DNA from: Echinarachnius parma
Lineage: Eukaryota > Echinodermata > Echinoidea > Clypeasteroida > Echinarachniidae
Assembly (NCBI GenBank): GCA_037951105.1
Contig: JBAMJV010003317.1
Coordinates: forward strand, 1 to 64,000
DNA: 64,000 bases
Direction of reading: 5' to 3'
The notes beneath the pieces are model-generated. The model did no database searches and was not told the origin of the DNA. It worked only from the letters and a program-made list of their open reading frames with translations. The first letter of the stretch is position 1, and each line of letters begins with the position of its first letter. The translations under genes and the position numbers were made by a program. Shown piece by piece: positions 1 through 22,167 of the stretch.

Positions 1-60
1 CACACACACGCACACTCACATACATACATACACACATACACACGCACACATACCCATCTA
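1..60. repeat. CA/CATA-rich microsatellite
   Basis: Simple sequence of CA, CACA and CATA units at the window edge. Nothing coding is visible. Confidence 0.8.
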
Positions 61-2740
61 ACCATATACCATCTACATAGTCATGACACAGACAAGCATA
101 ATAGGCTATACCATGCGACGAAATTGAATAGAGTTTTAATGAAATTGGTTGCCAATTGAAGAAATTGCTTTCGCTTTTATGTGTTCAGCAACTGTGACCG
201 ACGAATTTGATTTGCAATTGACGAAAATGTGTGACTAATGACTAAATTGTGTGATCTTTGTGTGAAATTGATTGACGAAAGACGAAATTGACGTTGGGAT
301 TTCCGCTCTGGTGGTTCCTCGGGACCGAATTTGAATGACGAATTAATGAAATTGAATGACGAAAGTGTTAAAATGAATGGGAAAACCTATATTTGGTAAA
401 AGCATATAGGAGTAAGTTTGTCTTTCTGTTCACAATATTTCATATTCCAAATAAGATAAAATACAATGGCACCGCTATGAATATCGCAATAGTTGTTTTT
501 CTTAAAAAAATAACATACAATTACATTCATACCAAAATATTTATGGAGAGCATTATTTTCATTTCGGGCCCCGCCGGGCGCCGCTGTAGCGGGCGGTTCC
601 CCCCCCCCCCCCCCCCCCCCCCCCCCACCCCGCGAGGAAATTCCGGCCGGTCTCAGCTTGCTGGTTGAGCCATCATGCACCATTCCATTTTCTTCTGTCT
701 TGTGCTTGTCACATCCATGTTACACCCCAAAATTCTCTGATGTCATCCATCCAACGCATACTATGCCTCTTCGTCTGGTTATTGGTGTCCAATTAGTTAT
801 ATGATGTGTCTATCTGTTGTCTTTACGTCTTGCAAGGTGGCCTTGCCCATCTCAATTTCTTTGTTTTTATTTCCTGTGTGATATCCCTGGCATTTGTTTC
901 TGATCTTGTCTCTTTTTTGTAATTCCTACCATAATTCTCTCCATAGGCCTACTCTTTCTGTGAGTTGTTGCCCAAGTCTCTGCCCCGTAGGATACCGGAT
1001 CCAACATTGATTGAAGATTTGTCTTTTGAGGGAGATTGGAAGATACTCATCTCTGAATATGATGCTTAGTTTCACAAATTTCACCCAAGCTAGCTATATT
1101 TTTCTTTGCACTTCTCCTGCAGTTTCCATTTTCAAGGATGATGTTTTTACAGAGGTATACTGTAGCTATCCACGTACCTTCTCAATTGTCATGCCATCAT
1201 CTGTAATTGTATGGTGTTGTAACTGGTTGCTAATCATTACTTTGGTCTTTTTGATGTGCATTTTGAGTCCTGCCTTATATAATTGAAATTATAACAATAA
1301 TAGCAATAATAATGATAAATACGTGTCATCTCTATAAATAAGCGCTTTACCCTATTATTACCCCGATCATTAAGCAATGCCAACCCGATTGTGTACACCA
1401 TCTCAAAGTCCCAGTGGCGTGCCGTGGTCGGAATATTGGTGTACGCGAATTATTTATTTATTATTACATTGGTGTTTGTGGTTGTTTGTTTGTTGTTGTT
1501 TGTTGTTGTTGTTGTTGTTGTTGTTTTTGTTTTTGTTAGTGTTGTTGTTTTTGTTAGTGTTGGGGGGGGGGGGGGGGGGAGTGCACTCTCATTATTGTGT
1601 GTATTCCCCTTATGTTGTTATTTTGGGCATTTTGGGCGTCGATCCTGGAGGGGCAAGCGGGGCAGTGGGGCAAAACAAAAAATCAGAAGAAGAAATAGAA
1701 AATCGGCGGATATAATACAAAAGACGGAAGAAAAAAAAACTAATTAATCAACCTTTAAAATTAATAGCCGTCTTTTGCGCTGAAAATAAAATGTCGATTT
1801 TGCCGAGGGGGGCGAAATTTTTAACATTTATTTTTTAACACCATATTTTTAAACTATCGTTAAAACTATATGCGCACTTCGTGCTCATAGGTACTTTTCT
1901 CACGGCAAGAATAAAATGTATTCACATTGCAAGCTTTATTTCGATTACGGGAACTATAGTTTCGAAATGTGTTGGGCAATGGAAAATGCAATTTCTTAAA
2001 GGCACATGAAGGGGGAAACAACTTGATCAGTCTATAGAACACCGATAAAGAAAAGAAAAGGAATCCAGTAAATCAAAAATAGTCTATCTTTCAATTATGT
2101 CAACAAGCGTTGAATGCAGAGCAAATTTGAATACTCATTTTGAATGCGGAAAGACGGAGCTGTATCTAAACGAACACAAAAAGTAACTTCACTCCTAAGC
2201 AATTGCCCATAATTTCATAACCAAGAATCGTTTCAAGATTTCGTCTTGCCAATATATCCATATGGTATTTATTCATCGGATTACATCCCCCCAGTTGAAT
2301 AGGTATTACGTAACTCGCTACGCCCGTGCCGTCCCCTATACCCTACACTGGGACCTTATCAAAGTCGACCCCTGCTCGATCCCCATGCACCCAAAAATGG
2401 CTCGCCGACTGTAATTATAATCGCTGAATCGCTCGGCATGCCGGTCCAAATGTTTCACCCGTTTAAACACACAGCTGGTAGAGAGTTCTAAATGATTCTA
2501 GTGTAAAGGCTTAACGGTACACTTGAGTATTGGTACTTCCCGAAATGCCCCTCGACACTAAATTGGTTGGTTTTAATTCCATTTGAAAGTTCATTGAATA
2601 AAACATGTGAAATGAGAATCATTCCCTTTCGAATGCTCTCATAGTTTTCAAATTTGATTTCAAATATTTTATTCATATATCGTCTGGCCAGGCGATATCT
2701 TGACTTTTTAACAAAATACATAAAATGCTACTTCTTTCAA
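61..2740. other. Gene-free AT-rich stretch
   Basis: No supported gene. Landmarks are a poly-C run at about 600-626, a (TTG)n tract at about 1487-1560, a poly-G run at about 1562-1579 and short 'gacgaaattga'-like repeats at 120-370. Open frames here are short and follow the low-complexity tracts. Confidence 0.6.
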
Positions 2741-2744
2741 AATA

Positions 2745-3036
2745 TGTCAAACGAGGTTTTTAAATAGTTGTTGATGATATCTCTATATAATCATTATTTT
2801 AACAAAACATCACATGCATAATTTGTTATGAAAATGGTTGAAACCAATGAGTTTTTTAGAGAGCGCCCTCTTGAGTGATAACGGCTCTTTTTTAAAAATG
2901 ATAACAGGGTTTTGACTGAGTCGTTTGTATTATTGTGTATACCTTTCGAGCCTGGAGGTGTTGTAACTATTAGTTTGTACTGTTATTGTGCAGGTTTTGG
3001 TTACTAAAATTCAGTTTGACCAAAATTCAACTATCC
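2745..3036 (-). repeat. Partial copy of MITE family 2 (reverse orientation)
   Basis: The reverse complement matches the 5' half of the complete family-2 element at 9053-9620. Shared parts are the GGTCAAACTGAATT region, the CCTGCAC stretch, the 'gagggcgctctctaaaa' stretch and the 'caacaactatttaaaaacctc' end. It ends near the terminal TAGTTGAA. The other half is missing here, but a similar segment lies at about 3660-3817. Confidence 0.65.
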
Positions 3037-3659
3037 CCCACCAATGGCTATAAAGGAGCCCCTGCATGACACAACGTAACAACCTGCATGCGAGCCTTCA
3101 GATTTTGATGCATAATAGCAGCGGGGACTAGTCTTGGCTTACCAGCGCGCTTTCACGAGTTTTTCACGAGTTGCGACGCATCAGTGGTACGGAAAAAAAA
3201 GACGCGCCCGGCGTTTGCCGGTGTGACAGGGATAAGTGTCCGCCCAGGGATATTTGGCAGTGACGTCATTCGGACAGTTTTAAAATCCTATTTTTGACAA
3301 TTTTCGAGCCTTCATTACAGACGGAGACACACAAACACTCAAACACAAATATACAGACAAACACACATGCATACGGACATCAAACGAACAGTGATGTACT
3401 CATAGTACACACTTAACGCATTCATGACGTCACACTGACGCGTTTGACGTCACTCATACAACATAAAAGTTTTTGTGTGTTAATTCAATAAAATGAACTT
3501 GAATATATACAAATTGAACTGATATGCCACGAAACATTGCTTTTACAAGTGACACATACACAAAACACACGTTTACGGAGTGATTTTGACAGATAAACAT
3601 GGACAATTATCCCTGCCACACCGGTGAAGAACATTTTGAATACAAATATATTTATGGAT

Positions 3660-3817
3660 ATTTCAGCCGTTTCTGAACCGATTTTGATCAAATAAAGTTT
3701 ATTCTGCCATTAAAATTGTATGCTCTTTCAAATTTAACACTCAGTTTTTTAATTATCTTACAAAAAAATTATTTCGTGCAGCGCCCTCTTTACAAAAACT
3801 GAACTACCCCTTTAAGT
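3660..3817 (+). repeat. 3' end fragment of MITE family 2
   Basis: Matches the right half of the element at 9053-9620. It shares 'gattttgatcaaat', 'attaaaattgtatgctcttt', 'agcgccctct' and the terminal CTGAACTACCCCTTTAA. It is probably the displaced second half of the copy at 2745-3036. Confidence 0.6.
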
Positions 3818-4590
3818 TATCACACATAATAGTATAGTAATTTGTATAAGTGTAAAATCCTGAAGCTTCCGAGGGCTTCGCCCCCTGAATCCCCATTAAG
3901 GCCCCCAATGCAAGTAACCACTTTGAGGCTCAGTTATAAACAGTTGCTACAGTTCTAAACTGCCAAAACCCAAAATCTTCTGGGGCTCCGCCCCTAGACC
4001 ACATGCTGGGGGAGGGGGGTCATTCAGTTGAAAACTATTTTATCTTCCCCCCCCCCCCGTCTTAAATTTCTGGGCGTGCAACTGTGTGGCTTTTATAGCT
4101 CTCACATGGATGACTCAGGAATATTTTGCACCCCCCCCCCCCCCTCCCCAATCGTAAAAATGGATCGACGCCTCTGATTTTGAGGGTCAAATTTATCAAT
4201 TTTGTTTTATTCAGTTACACACAATTGGCAATCGTTTGTAAACCATGTGTCTATATGTTTTGTTTCGTTGATCGTTGCAAATATGAGATTTTAATTAGGC
4301 CATACGGTTAGCACAAATGATTTGTCTTGACAATGCTTCATGTCACACTGAGTTGGGCATGATACATTTTTATATATATGCACACATACACACAAACATA
4401 CAATCACACACAAACACACACACACACACACACACACTCATAATATGCATATAGACAGAACGACAAACATACTTAAAGTGTGTATACCTTTTCAAAGATT
4501 TCTCCATTTACTCAGTCCTCATTCAATTTACAGCAAACCTCATCCAACATAGTGTTGAGACGAAGACGTAGAACTAATACAATAATGGGG
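3818..4590. other. Gene-free stretch with poly-C repeats
   Basis: Contains 'gggcttcgccccct' and 'ggggctccgcccct' type repeat fragments (3860-4010), poly-C runs near 4050 and 4131, and a CA microsatellite at about 4380-4440. No gene is supported. Confidence 0.55.
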
Positions 4591-4591
4591 T

Positions 4592-5406
4592 TACAGTCCG
4601 TTATTCCGAAGGTTCGTTATTCCGAAGGTTCAGTTATTCCGAAGGTTCGTTATTCCGAAGGTTCGTTATTCCGAAGGTTCTTTATTCCGAAGGTTCGTTA
4701 TTCCGAAGGTTCGTTATTCCGAAGGTTCGTTATTCCGAAGGTTCGTTATTCCGAAGGTTCGTTGATCCGAAAATAAAATCGGGTTCATTATTCCGAAGGT
4801 TCGTTATTCCGAAGGTTCATTATTCCGAAGGTTCGTTGATCCGAAAATAAAATCGGGTTCGTTATTCCGAAAATTAAATCGGGCTTGTTATAATACTATA
4901 GTTTGTGTTTTGTTTATTTAATTTACAGCCTGCATTAAGCATGCCCCTCCCCCTTTCCCTCCCTTGGCCAGACCAATCAAACATTTAAGTTTATTTATCT
5001 CTTTATATGAAATTATAGCATTATAACAAACCTAAATTCATTTTCGGATTAACGAACCCGATTTCATTTTAGGAATAGCGAACCTTCGGAATAACGAACC
5101 CTCGGAATAACGGACCTTCGGAATAACGAACCTTCGGAATAACGAACCCGATTTCATTTTAGGAATAGCGAACCTTCGGAATAACGAACCTTCGGAATAA
5201 CAAACCTTCGGAATAACGAACCTTCGGAATAACGAACCTTCGGAATAACGAACCTTCGGAATAATGCAACAAATGTTCGGATTAACGAACCCTATTTCAT
5301 TTTCGGATTAACGAACACTCAGGTATAGGAAATTTGCGTGTTCGGAATAACGAACCTTCGGAATAACGAACCTTCGGAATAACGAACCTTCGGAATAACG
5401 TACCGC
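4592..5406. repeat. Inverted arrays of a 16-bp unit (TTATTCCGAAGGTTCG)
   Basis: The left array (about 4598-4886) repeats TTATTCCGAAGGTTCG on the plus strand. The right array (about 5040-5405) repeats the reverse complement. Both arms include an interspersed longer variant, GTTGATCCGAAAATAAAATCGGG, at matching places. An AT-rich spacer of about 150 bp lies between them. The whole is a foldback structure of about 0.8 kb. Frames running through it are repeat artefacts. Confidence 0.9.
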
Positions 5407-5556
5407 ACCCAATAATGGAACCAACAATAATACAAACAACAATGATTTGTTTATACTTGTAATGTTGTCTCTATACAGTATATATAGGCTAATATATTTA
5501 GGACTCAAGGGTGATCCATATAAACTAATATGATAGTAAAAATATATAGCATTTAC

Positions 5557-5995
5557 AGCGCCCGTTGGGCAGCTTGGGCTAGTATGCTCCCCTGGGAGTT
5601 GAGATGGTGCACAGTATAATTGTGTGGGTTTGAACTGTACCTGATGACCAAGGGTAATAATGCGCCTCTGAATAGGGCACCTAGATACACGGTGCTCTAT
5701 AAATGCTATATATTATTATTATTATTACAGAGCGCCATTGTCACGGGCGTCGATCTGTCATTGATACCCATTGATCAGGGGGGGATGATCCATTCATCCA
5801 TCCCCCCCTGATGAATGGGTATTACGTAAGTATCGACGCCCATGGCCATTGTATATAGGTATACCCTATTCAGAGGAGCATTATTACCCTTGGTCATCAG
5901 TAACTGTTACAGTTTAAACCCGCGCAATTATCTTGTGCACCATCTAAACTCCCAGGGGAGCATACTAGCCCAAGCTTCTATATAGGGCGCTATAC
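5557..5995. repeat. Inverted SINE pair with a central palindrome
   Basis: Left arm 5557-5730 contains GGGAGTTGAGATGGTGCAC and 'gaccaagggtaataatg'. Right arm 5860-5995 is its reverse complement. Between them a second palindrome is built on GGGCGTCGAT and GATACCCATTGATCAGGGGG (about 5746-5845). The SINE family also occurs at 7565-7850 and 21470-21560. Confidence 0.8.
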
Positions 5996-6059
5996 AGGCT
6001 AATTGAACACCCAATCAAGTACCCATTTATATTCCTGGTAAGAGAGCAGCAATGTGGAG

Positions 6060-6175
6060 TAAATGCTTGCTGACAGAAGGACATAACATGCTGGGGCATC
6101 GATTTGGGTTCGAACTCGGGTCCCGTGATAAGAAGTCAACTGGTCAAGCGCTTATCCGATCGTGTTAAAACAACC
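6060..6175 (-). repeat. tRNA-like repeat fragment
   Basis: On the minus strand there is a B-box-like GAGTTCGAACCC with an upstream segment that could be a degenerate A box. It is probably the tRNA-derived head of a SINE. The cloverleaf is too broken for a functional tRNA call. Confidence 0.35.
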
Positions 6176-6716
6176 TCGATCCACGACATCATTTTAAAAA
6201 GAAACTCAGTAAAAAAAGAATTATCACATAGTTATATTTAGAATAATGAATAGTGTACGAATCCATATAACTGCCCAATATTTACAATGATAGATGAACA
6301 CATACATGTACGTTTTTCTAAGTACCACATTATTTTTCAAGGATCTTGTAAGAGTTTTGATTACACAATAACAATATAGCAATCATTCACAAGATATGTG
6401 TTATTATATATTTTTTTAAATAATAAACATAATTATAAAAATTAATTAGTATAAGGGATGTGAATTCGTTATGCTAATTTTTCCTAAATCCGGCCTCAAA
6501 ATAAATATTATCCAAGCTAGATTAACCAAGTCTTCTTTTGTGCAGTATATACTTTCGAGACTCGTGGTCATGCTTTTCGTTTTGATGAGAGTTTGGCCAG
6601 AATTATTAATTATAATAAGTTGAATTAATGGTTAAATACCTGGTTAAATATGGAAACTTGATGCGGTTTCCATTTAACTCGTCAATTAAATTTGGACAAG
6701 CCATTTCCTATCGCCA
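6176..6716. other. AT-rich intergenic sequence downstream of the SLC27A-like gene
   Basis: No coding exon, tandem repeat or recognisable element was seen. Confidence 0.5.
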
Positions 6717-6722
6717 TTTATT
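6717..6722 (-). promoter_or_regulatory. Candidate polyadenylation signal of the SLC27A-like gene
   Basis: AATAAA on the minus strand, about 110 bases downstream of the TGA stop at 6832-6834. This is a plausible 3'-UTR length. Confidence 0.5.
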
Positions 6723-6831
6723 GTTGGTGAGGCTTCTTCCTTCAGTCAAAGAACCTTACACAACCACACGTATCACTATCTAAACAAATCTCCAATAATA
6801 TCTCAAACTGATGTTCAGTCCTCAAATGTCC

Positions 6832-16711
<9,880 letters not shown>

Positions 16712-17700
16712 GTTGAAGAACTACCACTTCTGACGCACGTTTCAAATCGTAATCGTCTGATGTGGTGATAATTTTCTCTTTCATTTGGTGGCAAACTGGA
16801 ACATCCCAATGAGCCTAAATTCCTTGTCTTTGGTAAACATGGTTAGATAACTGATTAGATAATGTTTATGTGCTTTTCTATCGTTATCTCGTGTGCATGT
16901 TTGAGTATTGTGGTGTATATGTATGTTTGTTGGAGAATCCTTCGACAGACCAAAACAACTTGCAAAATGTATAACTTGTGCTACGCACATCAGAGATATA
17001 GAGGAAATATTCTAGTGACCGCTTGTCTGTATAAAGGCTCATAATCTGGACTCCTTTAAATTATCATTTCTTTTTAAATGAACAACCTGTTTAATCCGAA
17101 GACAATTATATTTTCTGTAATAAGTCATGGGTAATAATTGTACAGTGAGGTTTAACTATAAATTATCTCTAAACTCCAGAGATGGACAATGCTTGTATTA
17201 ATATACAAAGGCAGTGTCGTGCCCAGATATACCAAAGGAACATAACCTTACTTATGTCAACATTCGCCGTATCAATGCATGGAACCATGTTGAATGAATA
17301 CATTTACCTATCGCACCATGTAAGCATGGATAGTACTACTATCCATGATGTAAGCTGGCGCACATCTTATTGCTAAATATCCATAACACCAAATCTACCG
17401 AGGGCTCGAACCCCTTGACCCACCATAGACATTTCTCAAGGTTGTTGTCCCTTTTGAACCAACACATTCATGACTTTATGTTTTCATGGCGCTTGCAATG
17501 AATAGAGCCTAAGAAAACATCAACTATTTAATAGTTGTTATTGACAGTTCTGAGCTGCTATAATTCAAAAGCTTCCGTGGGGTTTGCACCTTGGACCCCA
17601 CGGCTCTATTGAGCGGGTTACTGCACTCCACCCATTTAATGATTTGCTTATGTAATTTCGGAAATAAAAACAAACAAACACACAATTTCTACGAGCCTAT
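16712..17700. other. 5' flank of the SLC27A-like gene
   Basis: The 5'-UTR and promoter should lie here for the minus-strand gene, but I see no convincing TATA box or CpG block. Fragments near 17560-17630 resemble the 'gcttccgtggggtttgcacc' repeat of 3860-4010. Confidence 0.4.
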
Positions 17701-17704
17701 AAAG

Positions 17705-19935
17705 CACTCGCCAGTGGCGTAGCTACGGGGGGACACGGGGGGCACGTGCCCCCCCCCCCCCCCCCAATCGTTTGGCCAAAAAATTTTTTTTAAAATGACG
17801 ACCCGACATTAGCCAAATGTGTCTATATCATTAATTATTATCATGTTTTATTAAATGTGTGATGATAATGATGTTATCAACGATAATAAAGAAGAACATA
17901 ACGGTCGTTCCCTAGTACTAGCAATAGCGCACCTATATCAGTTTGAAGAATCCTTATACAAATTGTCAGTCCCGTGCGCCAGGATCGACGCTCACCGCTT
18001 CAGAAGACATAGAGCGCGTATAGGCCTAACAAACTTCCTAGCGCATGGTAAATCGTCCATCATACCAAGGGCCTTTTTAGGATATTGAATCTGCCTCCCG
18101 CTTTTATAGATAATTTTGACCATTTGACGCCTTCATGCAGGCTATAAAGGCGCATAGCTGCACTACGTAGTCCTAAATGTCTAGGTAAAGACAAACTTCC
18201 TTTACTTATTTCTTCACTCCAAATGCACCCGTTCCATTAATTCATGATGCATATCTAGGCATATTATTGATGATCATGATTGAAGGAGCACCAGTCATCT
18301 TCTCCAGAGTCGACATCTGCATCAGTTGAGCATAGGCCTACTGAAACTAACTCAAGGGACCCGTGTCATGGGTCTAGTCACGCGGTACTTGAAAAGTGGG
18401 CGACAACAGGCAGGGGACGGGGGGGTGGGGGGGGGGGGGGGGGGGGACATGCCCCTCCCCATACATTTGAAAGTGGAGGTGACTGTTCCTCCCACTTTTA
18501 ATATGCATATATTATGTATGTTTGATTCTATAGCTTGAACTACGAATCATATAATTATTTTGGTCTCGGGTATGCGCCAAATCGCCACAATTTAAGCCAA
18601 AAATTGCAAAAGCTCCCATACAATGGGAGGGGAACCACCCCCCTCCCATGGCGTCGATCCTGGGGGGCATGGGTGCGCCCCCCCCCCCCCATATTAAAAT
18701 TGTTGGGGCGAGCATATCATTTCGCCCCCCCCCCCCCCCCCAATAATTCCGACAATGAGGAAGAAAAAAAACCGAGTAATATAATGCCAAAGAGGGGAAA
18801 GACACATTTATCAATAAATTAATCTTCAAAATAGCTGTTTTTGTTTTGTTTGAAAAGGACTGTAAATCTTGTTTTTTGCCGCGCGCTTCGCGCGCATACT
18901 GTTTCTCATTTGCAAGTTTAATTTCGGTTGCTTGACCTCACCTTTCGAACTGTGTTGGGCAGTGTAATTTCTCAAACGCACACCTCAAACGAAGTTTATT
19001 AAACCCTCATCTATAGCACACCGTCACAGAAAATGAAATAATCTGAAATATTATATCTTTCAGTAAATTCGGTCCATATGCGCTGAAATCATATTGGAAT
19101 ATCATGTCCCCCCACATTTGAAAGTGGAGGAGATTGTCCCCCTCCCTTTGTCATTATGTATGTTTGGTTCCATACTTATACTTCGTATTACGTGAAATTT
19201 CTGTCTTAGGTGTGCACTAAATCCATCGATATACACCCAATTTCACGCCCCAAAATACAAAAGCTCCCTACTGTGGGAGGGGGACACCCCCTCCCACACC
19301 CTCCCCCTCTCGGTCGCTTCGCTTCCTCGCAATGTCTCCCCTCCACTTTTGAGAAGTTGTTGACGCCCTTGCTTAGTTTCATTGGAGCTCAATGCCCTAG
19401 ACTATATCGATGACTCTATAGTATACAGGATCACGTGGATCCATCTCATGTAAGGCTCAATCTTTCCTCGCTATTCCCGTTTAAAAATACGTTACGAGTA
19501 GGTTCACTATTATAATACAATGACAAATAAAAATACAATAATGACCATACTTCTACAGTGATATTTTAAACACAAATTTCCAAAATTTCTCCACGCGGGA
19601 GGGGGTAAACCCCATCTCACACCCTCCCCCCAATAATTATAGACAAGCACGGATACGACGTGAGCGTATTTGAGTCTGGTGTGTGTGCATGTACACGTAG
19701 GTTCGATTGTGTTTGTATACTTTATCATGAGGGAGATGATTTAAGTCTTGATTTCTTTAATTCAGTATTATCAAATTTCCTTCCAAGGTATGTACCAGAT
19801 TGCATTATTTCAAGTGAAAAATTGCAAAAGCTCCCTACCGTTGGAGGGGGGACACCCCCCTCCCACACCCTCCCCCCTCGGGCGCTACGCTCCCTCGCAG
19901 TTGTGCCCCCCAATCCGTTGACCCTCGCTACGCCA
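17705..19935. repeat. Cluster of poly-C/poly-G dispersed repeats
   Basis: Several copies of a repeat with CAGTGGCGTAGCTA-type ends, 'aaaaattgcaaaagctccc' and GGGAGGGGG next to long C or G runs (17712-17766, 18415-18450, 18590-18745, 19080-19330, 19560-19635, 19815-19935). No gene is supported; proline- or glycine-rich frames follow the homopolymers. Confidence 0.7.
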
Positions 19936-20015
19936 CTGGCACTCGCCATGTGATGTCAATCGACTGTAGGTGTCATTCGGTTGACAACTATTTAGTGGCA
20001 CTCCTGGGCCTCGTT

Positions 20016-20155
20016 GCAGAAAGATATACAATCGATTGTAAGTTACAATTAATTGTATTTGCGCGTTTTCCAACCAATCAGATTTGCGCATTTAGAGCAC
20101 ATGATCTGATTTACAATTAATTGTTAAACTTACAATCGATTGTATCTCTTTCTGC
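20016..20155. mobile_element. Short hairpin MITE, 140 bp
   Basis: Ends GCAGAAAGATATACAATCGA and its reverse complement TCGATTGTATCTCTTTCTGC. The match continues as TTACAATTAATTG inside. The whole element folds into one hairpin with a short AT loop. Confidence 0.8.
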
Positions 20156-20630
20156 CCCAAGGGGCCCGGTTGTTGAAGCTTGGATACGCCACCGTACAAC
20201 GGCGTACATTGGACAGGATTTTTAATTAGTCAGGAGAGTGATCCATTAACTCCTATATGTCGTGAGTTGTCATGGTTATGGAGCCGGTGATTTGAGTGAC
20301 CGGCACTTTAGCAGCCTATTAAACAGGGATATATTCATTATATCACTATTGAATGAGACTATTGTTATTCATCAATATCGTATGTAGCCTAATTCGTCAC
20401 CTTGCAAGTTAGATTTTGTATTACTTTCAACATGGTTAACATAAATAGCGTTTGTTACTTTCTGCATGCACCTAAAACTTAAATATTAAAGATATTAAAG
20501 ACCTTTTCTATGCAGACTCTATATCGTTGTAAACTGCAAAGGCACTGACACATGCTTATAACCAGATCCTATATGAACTTTGGTATGTTTTTGTTTTTTG
20601 CGATCTCGTATCTCGTAGTAAGATTGGTAT
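20156..20630. other. Intergenic sequence
   Basis: No gene or repeat recognised. Confidence 0.4.
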
Positions 20631-20765
20631 AATAGAGCTCGCTTTCTAATCAGTGGGATACTGAGTTCGAACCTGTGTTTGCCCACTGTGTTGTCCCGCA
20701 GCAAGACTGATGCATTATTGCTGCTCTCTACATGCATGGGGACCCGGTACTAGTAAAACTCACTC
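20630..20765 (+). repeat. SINE head fragment
   Basis: Contains a tRNA-like B box GAGTTCGAACCTG, then 'attattgctgctctctac' and GGGGACCCGGTA, as in the SINE at 7565-7850. It is followed directly by the RT fragment. Confidence 0.6.
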
Positions 20766-20767
20766 AC

Positions 20768-21184
20768 TCAATCCTCGTCTGTGCCATCAGGCGTTTGAGG
20801 CGACAGGATCGGGGATCTCCATCTGGCTCTATCTGCTGCTGCATGGGGGCTGTGTTGAGGGAGAGTCCTCTGCATGCCCTTCAAGTCTTTTTGAATGGTG
20901 CGTCTCCATGTCCCTTTTGGTCGGCCTTGATTTCTTTTGCCCTGTGGTGTCCAGCGCATCGCAGTCCTTGTAATGGAGTTGGGCGACATTCTGCAAACAT
21001 GCCCAAGCCATCTCCATCGGCGCTTCTCAAGGGTTTGTTCCATGGGCATCATTCCAGTTTTTCTGTGAAGATCTTCATTGGAGATGATGTTGGGCCAGAA
21101 TATCTTCATGATGCGCCGGAGGCATTTGTTTTGGAACACTTCTACAGTCTGTGCTAATTTCCATGCTTGGAAGAGAGTTCGCAC
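20768..21184 (-). pseudogene. Non-LTR retrotransposon C-terminal fragment
   Basis: A 138-codon minus-strand frame with VFQNKCLRRIMKIFWPN, RRWRWLGHVCRM, GKRNQGRPKGTWRRT and ending near DGTDED. This is the post-RT C-terminal region of RTE/Jockey-type non-LTR elements. The RT core is absent. Upstream of 21184 the sequence is frameshifted; related residues appear in another frame to about 21520. It is a dead, 5'-truncated copy. Confidence 0.8.
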
Positions 21185-21384
21185 ATTCCATCATCATCCG
21201 ACTCGGATATGCTGTTTTGGCGTCTGAACATCCACTCTCGGACTGAGAACTTCCTCTCGGCTTTGATCCCCCGCCGTCATGCGTCCAGTTGCCTGAATAG
21301 ATTTGTTTAATTTCCTGTCGTTTCTGTAGCACTGGGTATTTTACAGGGTGGTGTCGCTGGCCCCACGCCCAAACCTCCTCCTTT

Positions 21385-21570
21385 TCCGGGCTTGGGACCG
21401 GCCTGGTGGGGTGTGCAAGCCAGGGCGGAGTTGGTATACTAGTAAAAGCCATTATGTGAATGATCTTCGCAATGCTAATGAGCCTCTTGGGAGAAATACT
21501 CCAAAGGAAGATGTCATATATCATTAGACCGGGGTAATGATAGTGTATATACAGTGCTTGGAGATGATAG
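21385..21570. repeat. SINE fragment
   Basis: 'gtgaatgatcttcgcaatgc', 'gaccggggtaatgatag' and 'cttggagatgatag' match the SINE at 7565-7850. Confidence 0.55.
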
Positions 21571-21659
21571 TTACGTTATGATAATGTCATGATAATTTCA
21601 TATTATAAATCGAAACTAATTTATTATCATTACAAGTCTTATATTAATATTTAAATCGT

Positions 21660-22145
21660 CTGATCACAACAATCTATTTCAAACATATACGGAAACTGAC
21701 CAGAAATGAAAGGGAGCAAAGAAAATAGGGCTCCCCGGGATCCATGAACCCGAGACATCCGAATAGACCAGCGCTCTACCAGCTGAGCTATAGAAAGCCC
21801 TAGCGTGGTGCTCGTCCCTGAAACCTCTTATACTTTTCAATGCTCGTGATGGTCAGAAGCTATTATAAACCTAACACAAACCCGAAGGATAAGAAAGAAA
21901 CTTAGTGATACGTGCGCGGGATTACCGAAGTGATTTTTTGTATATAATTTATAAATTATTTCAAACATATAGGGAAACTGACAAGAAATGTATAACGAAA
22001 AAGAGCAAACAAAATAGGGTTTCTCTAGGATTCGAACCCGAGACCTCCGGATTGCTTAACCGGTGCTCTGCCAACTAAGATATAGAAAGCCCTATAGTGC
22101 TTGTGCTCGTCCCTGAAACCCCTTAGTTTTCAATTCGCGTGGTGA
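21660..22145 (-). repeat. Two tRNA-derived repeat copies in tandem
   Basis: Units at about 21660-21880 and 21950-22145 share flanks ('tttcaaacata', 'gaaactga', 'gctcgtccctgaaacc'). Each holds a minus-strand tRNA-like core (21727-21801 and 22016-22092). The second has an A box (TAGTTGGCAGAGC) and a perfect B box (GGTTCGAATCC). Both carry an extra few bases between the acceptor stem and the D stem, so they are tRNA-derived SINEs or pseudogenes rather than working tRNAs. Confidence 0.7.
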
Positions 22146-22167
22146 ATTCAGAGGTTTATGTTCACTC

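Noticed and set aside
4480..5508. Frames with repeated SEGSLFRRFVIPKVRY
   Set aside because: They translate the 16-bp repeat arrays.
22016..22092. Functional tRNA gene
   Set aside because: B box and A box are good, but the acceptor-D junction is too long and the anticodon arm does not close properly.
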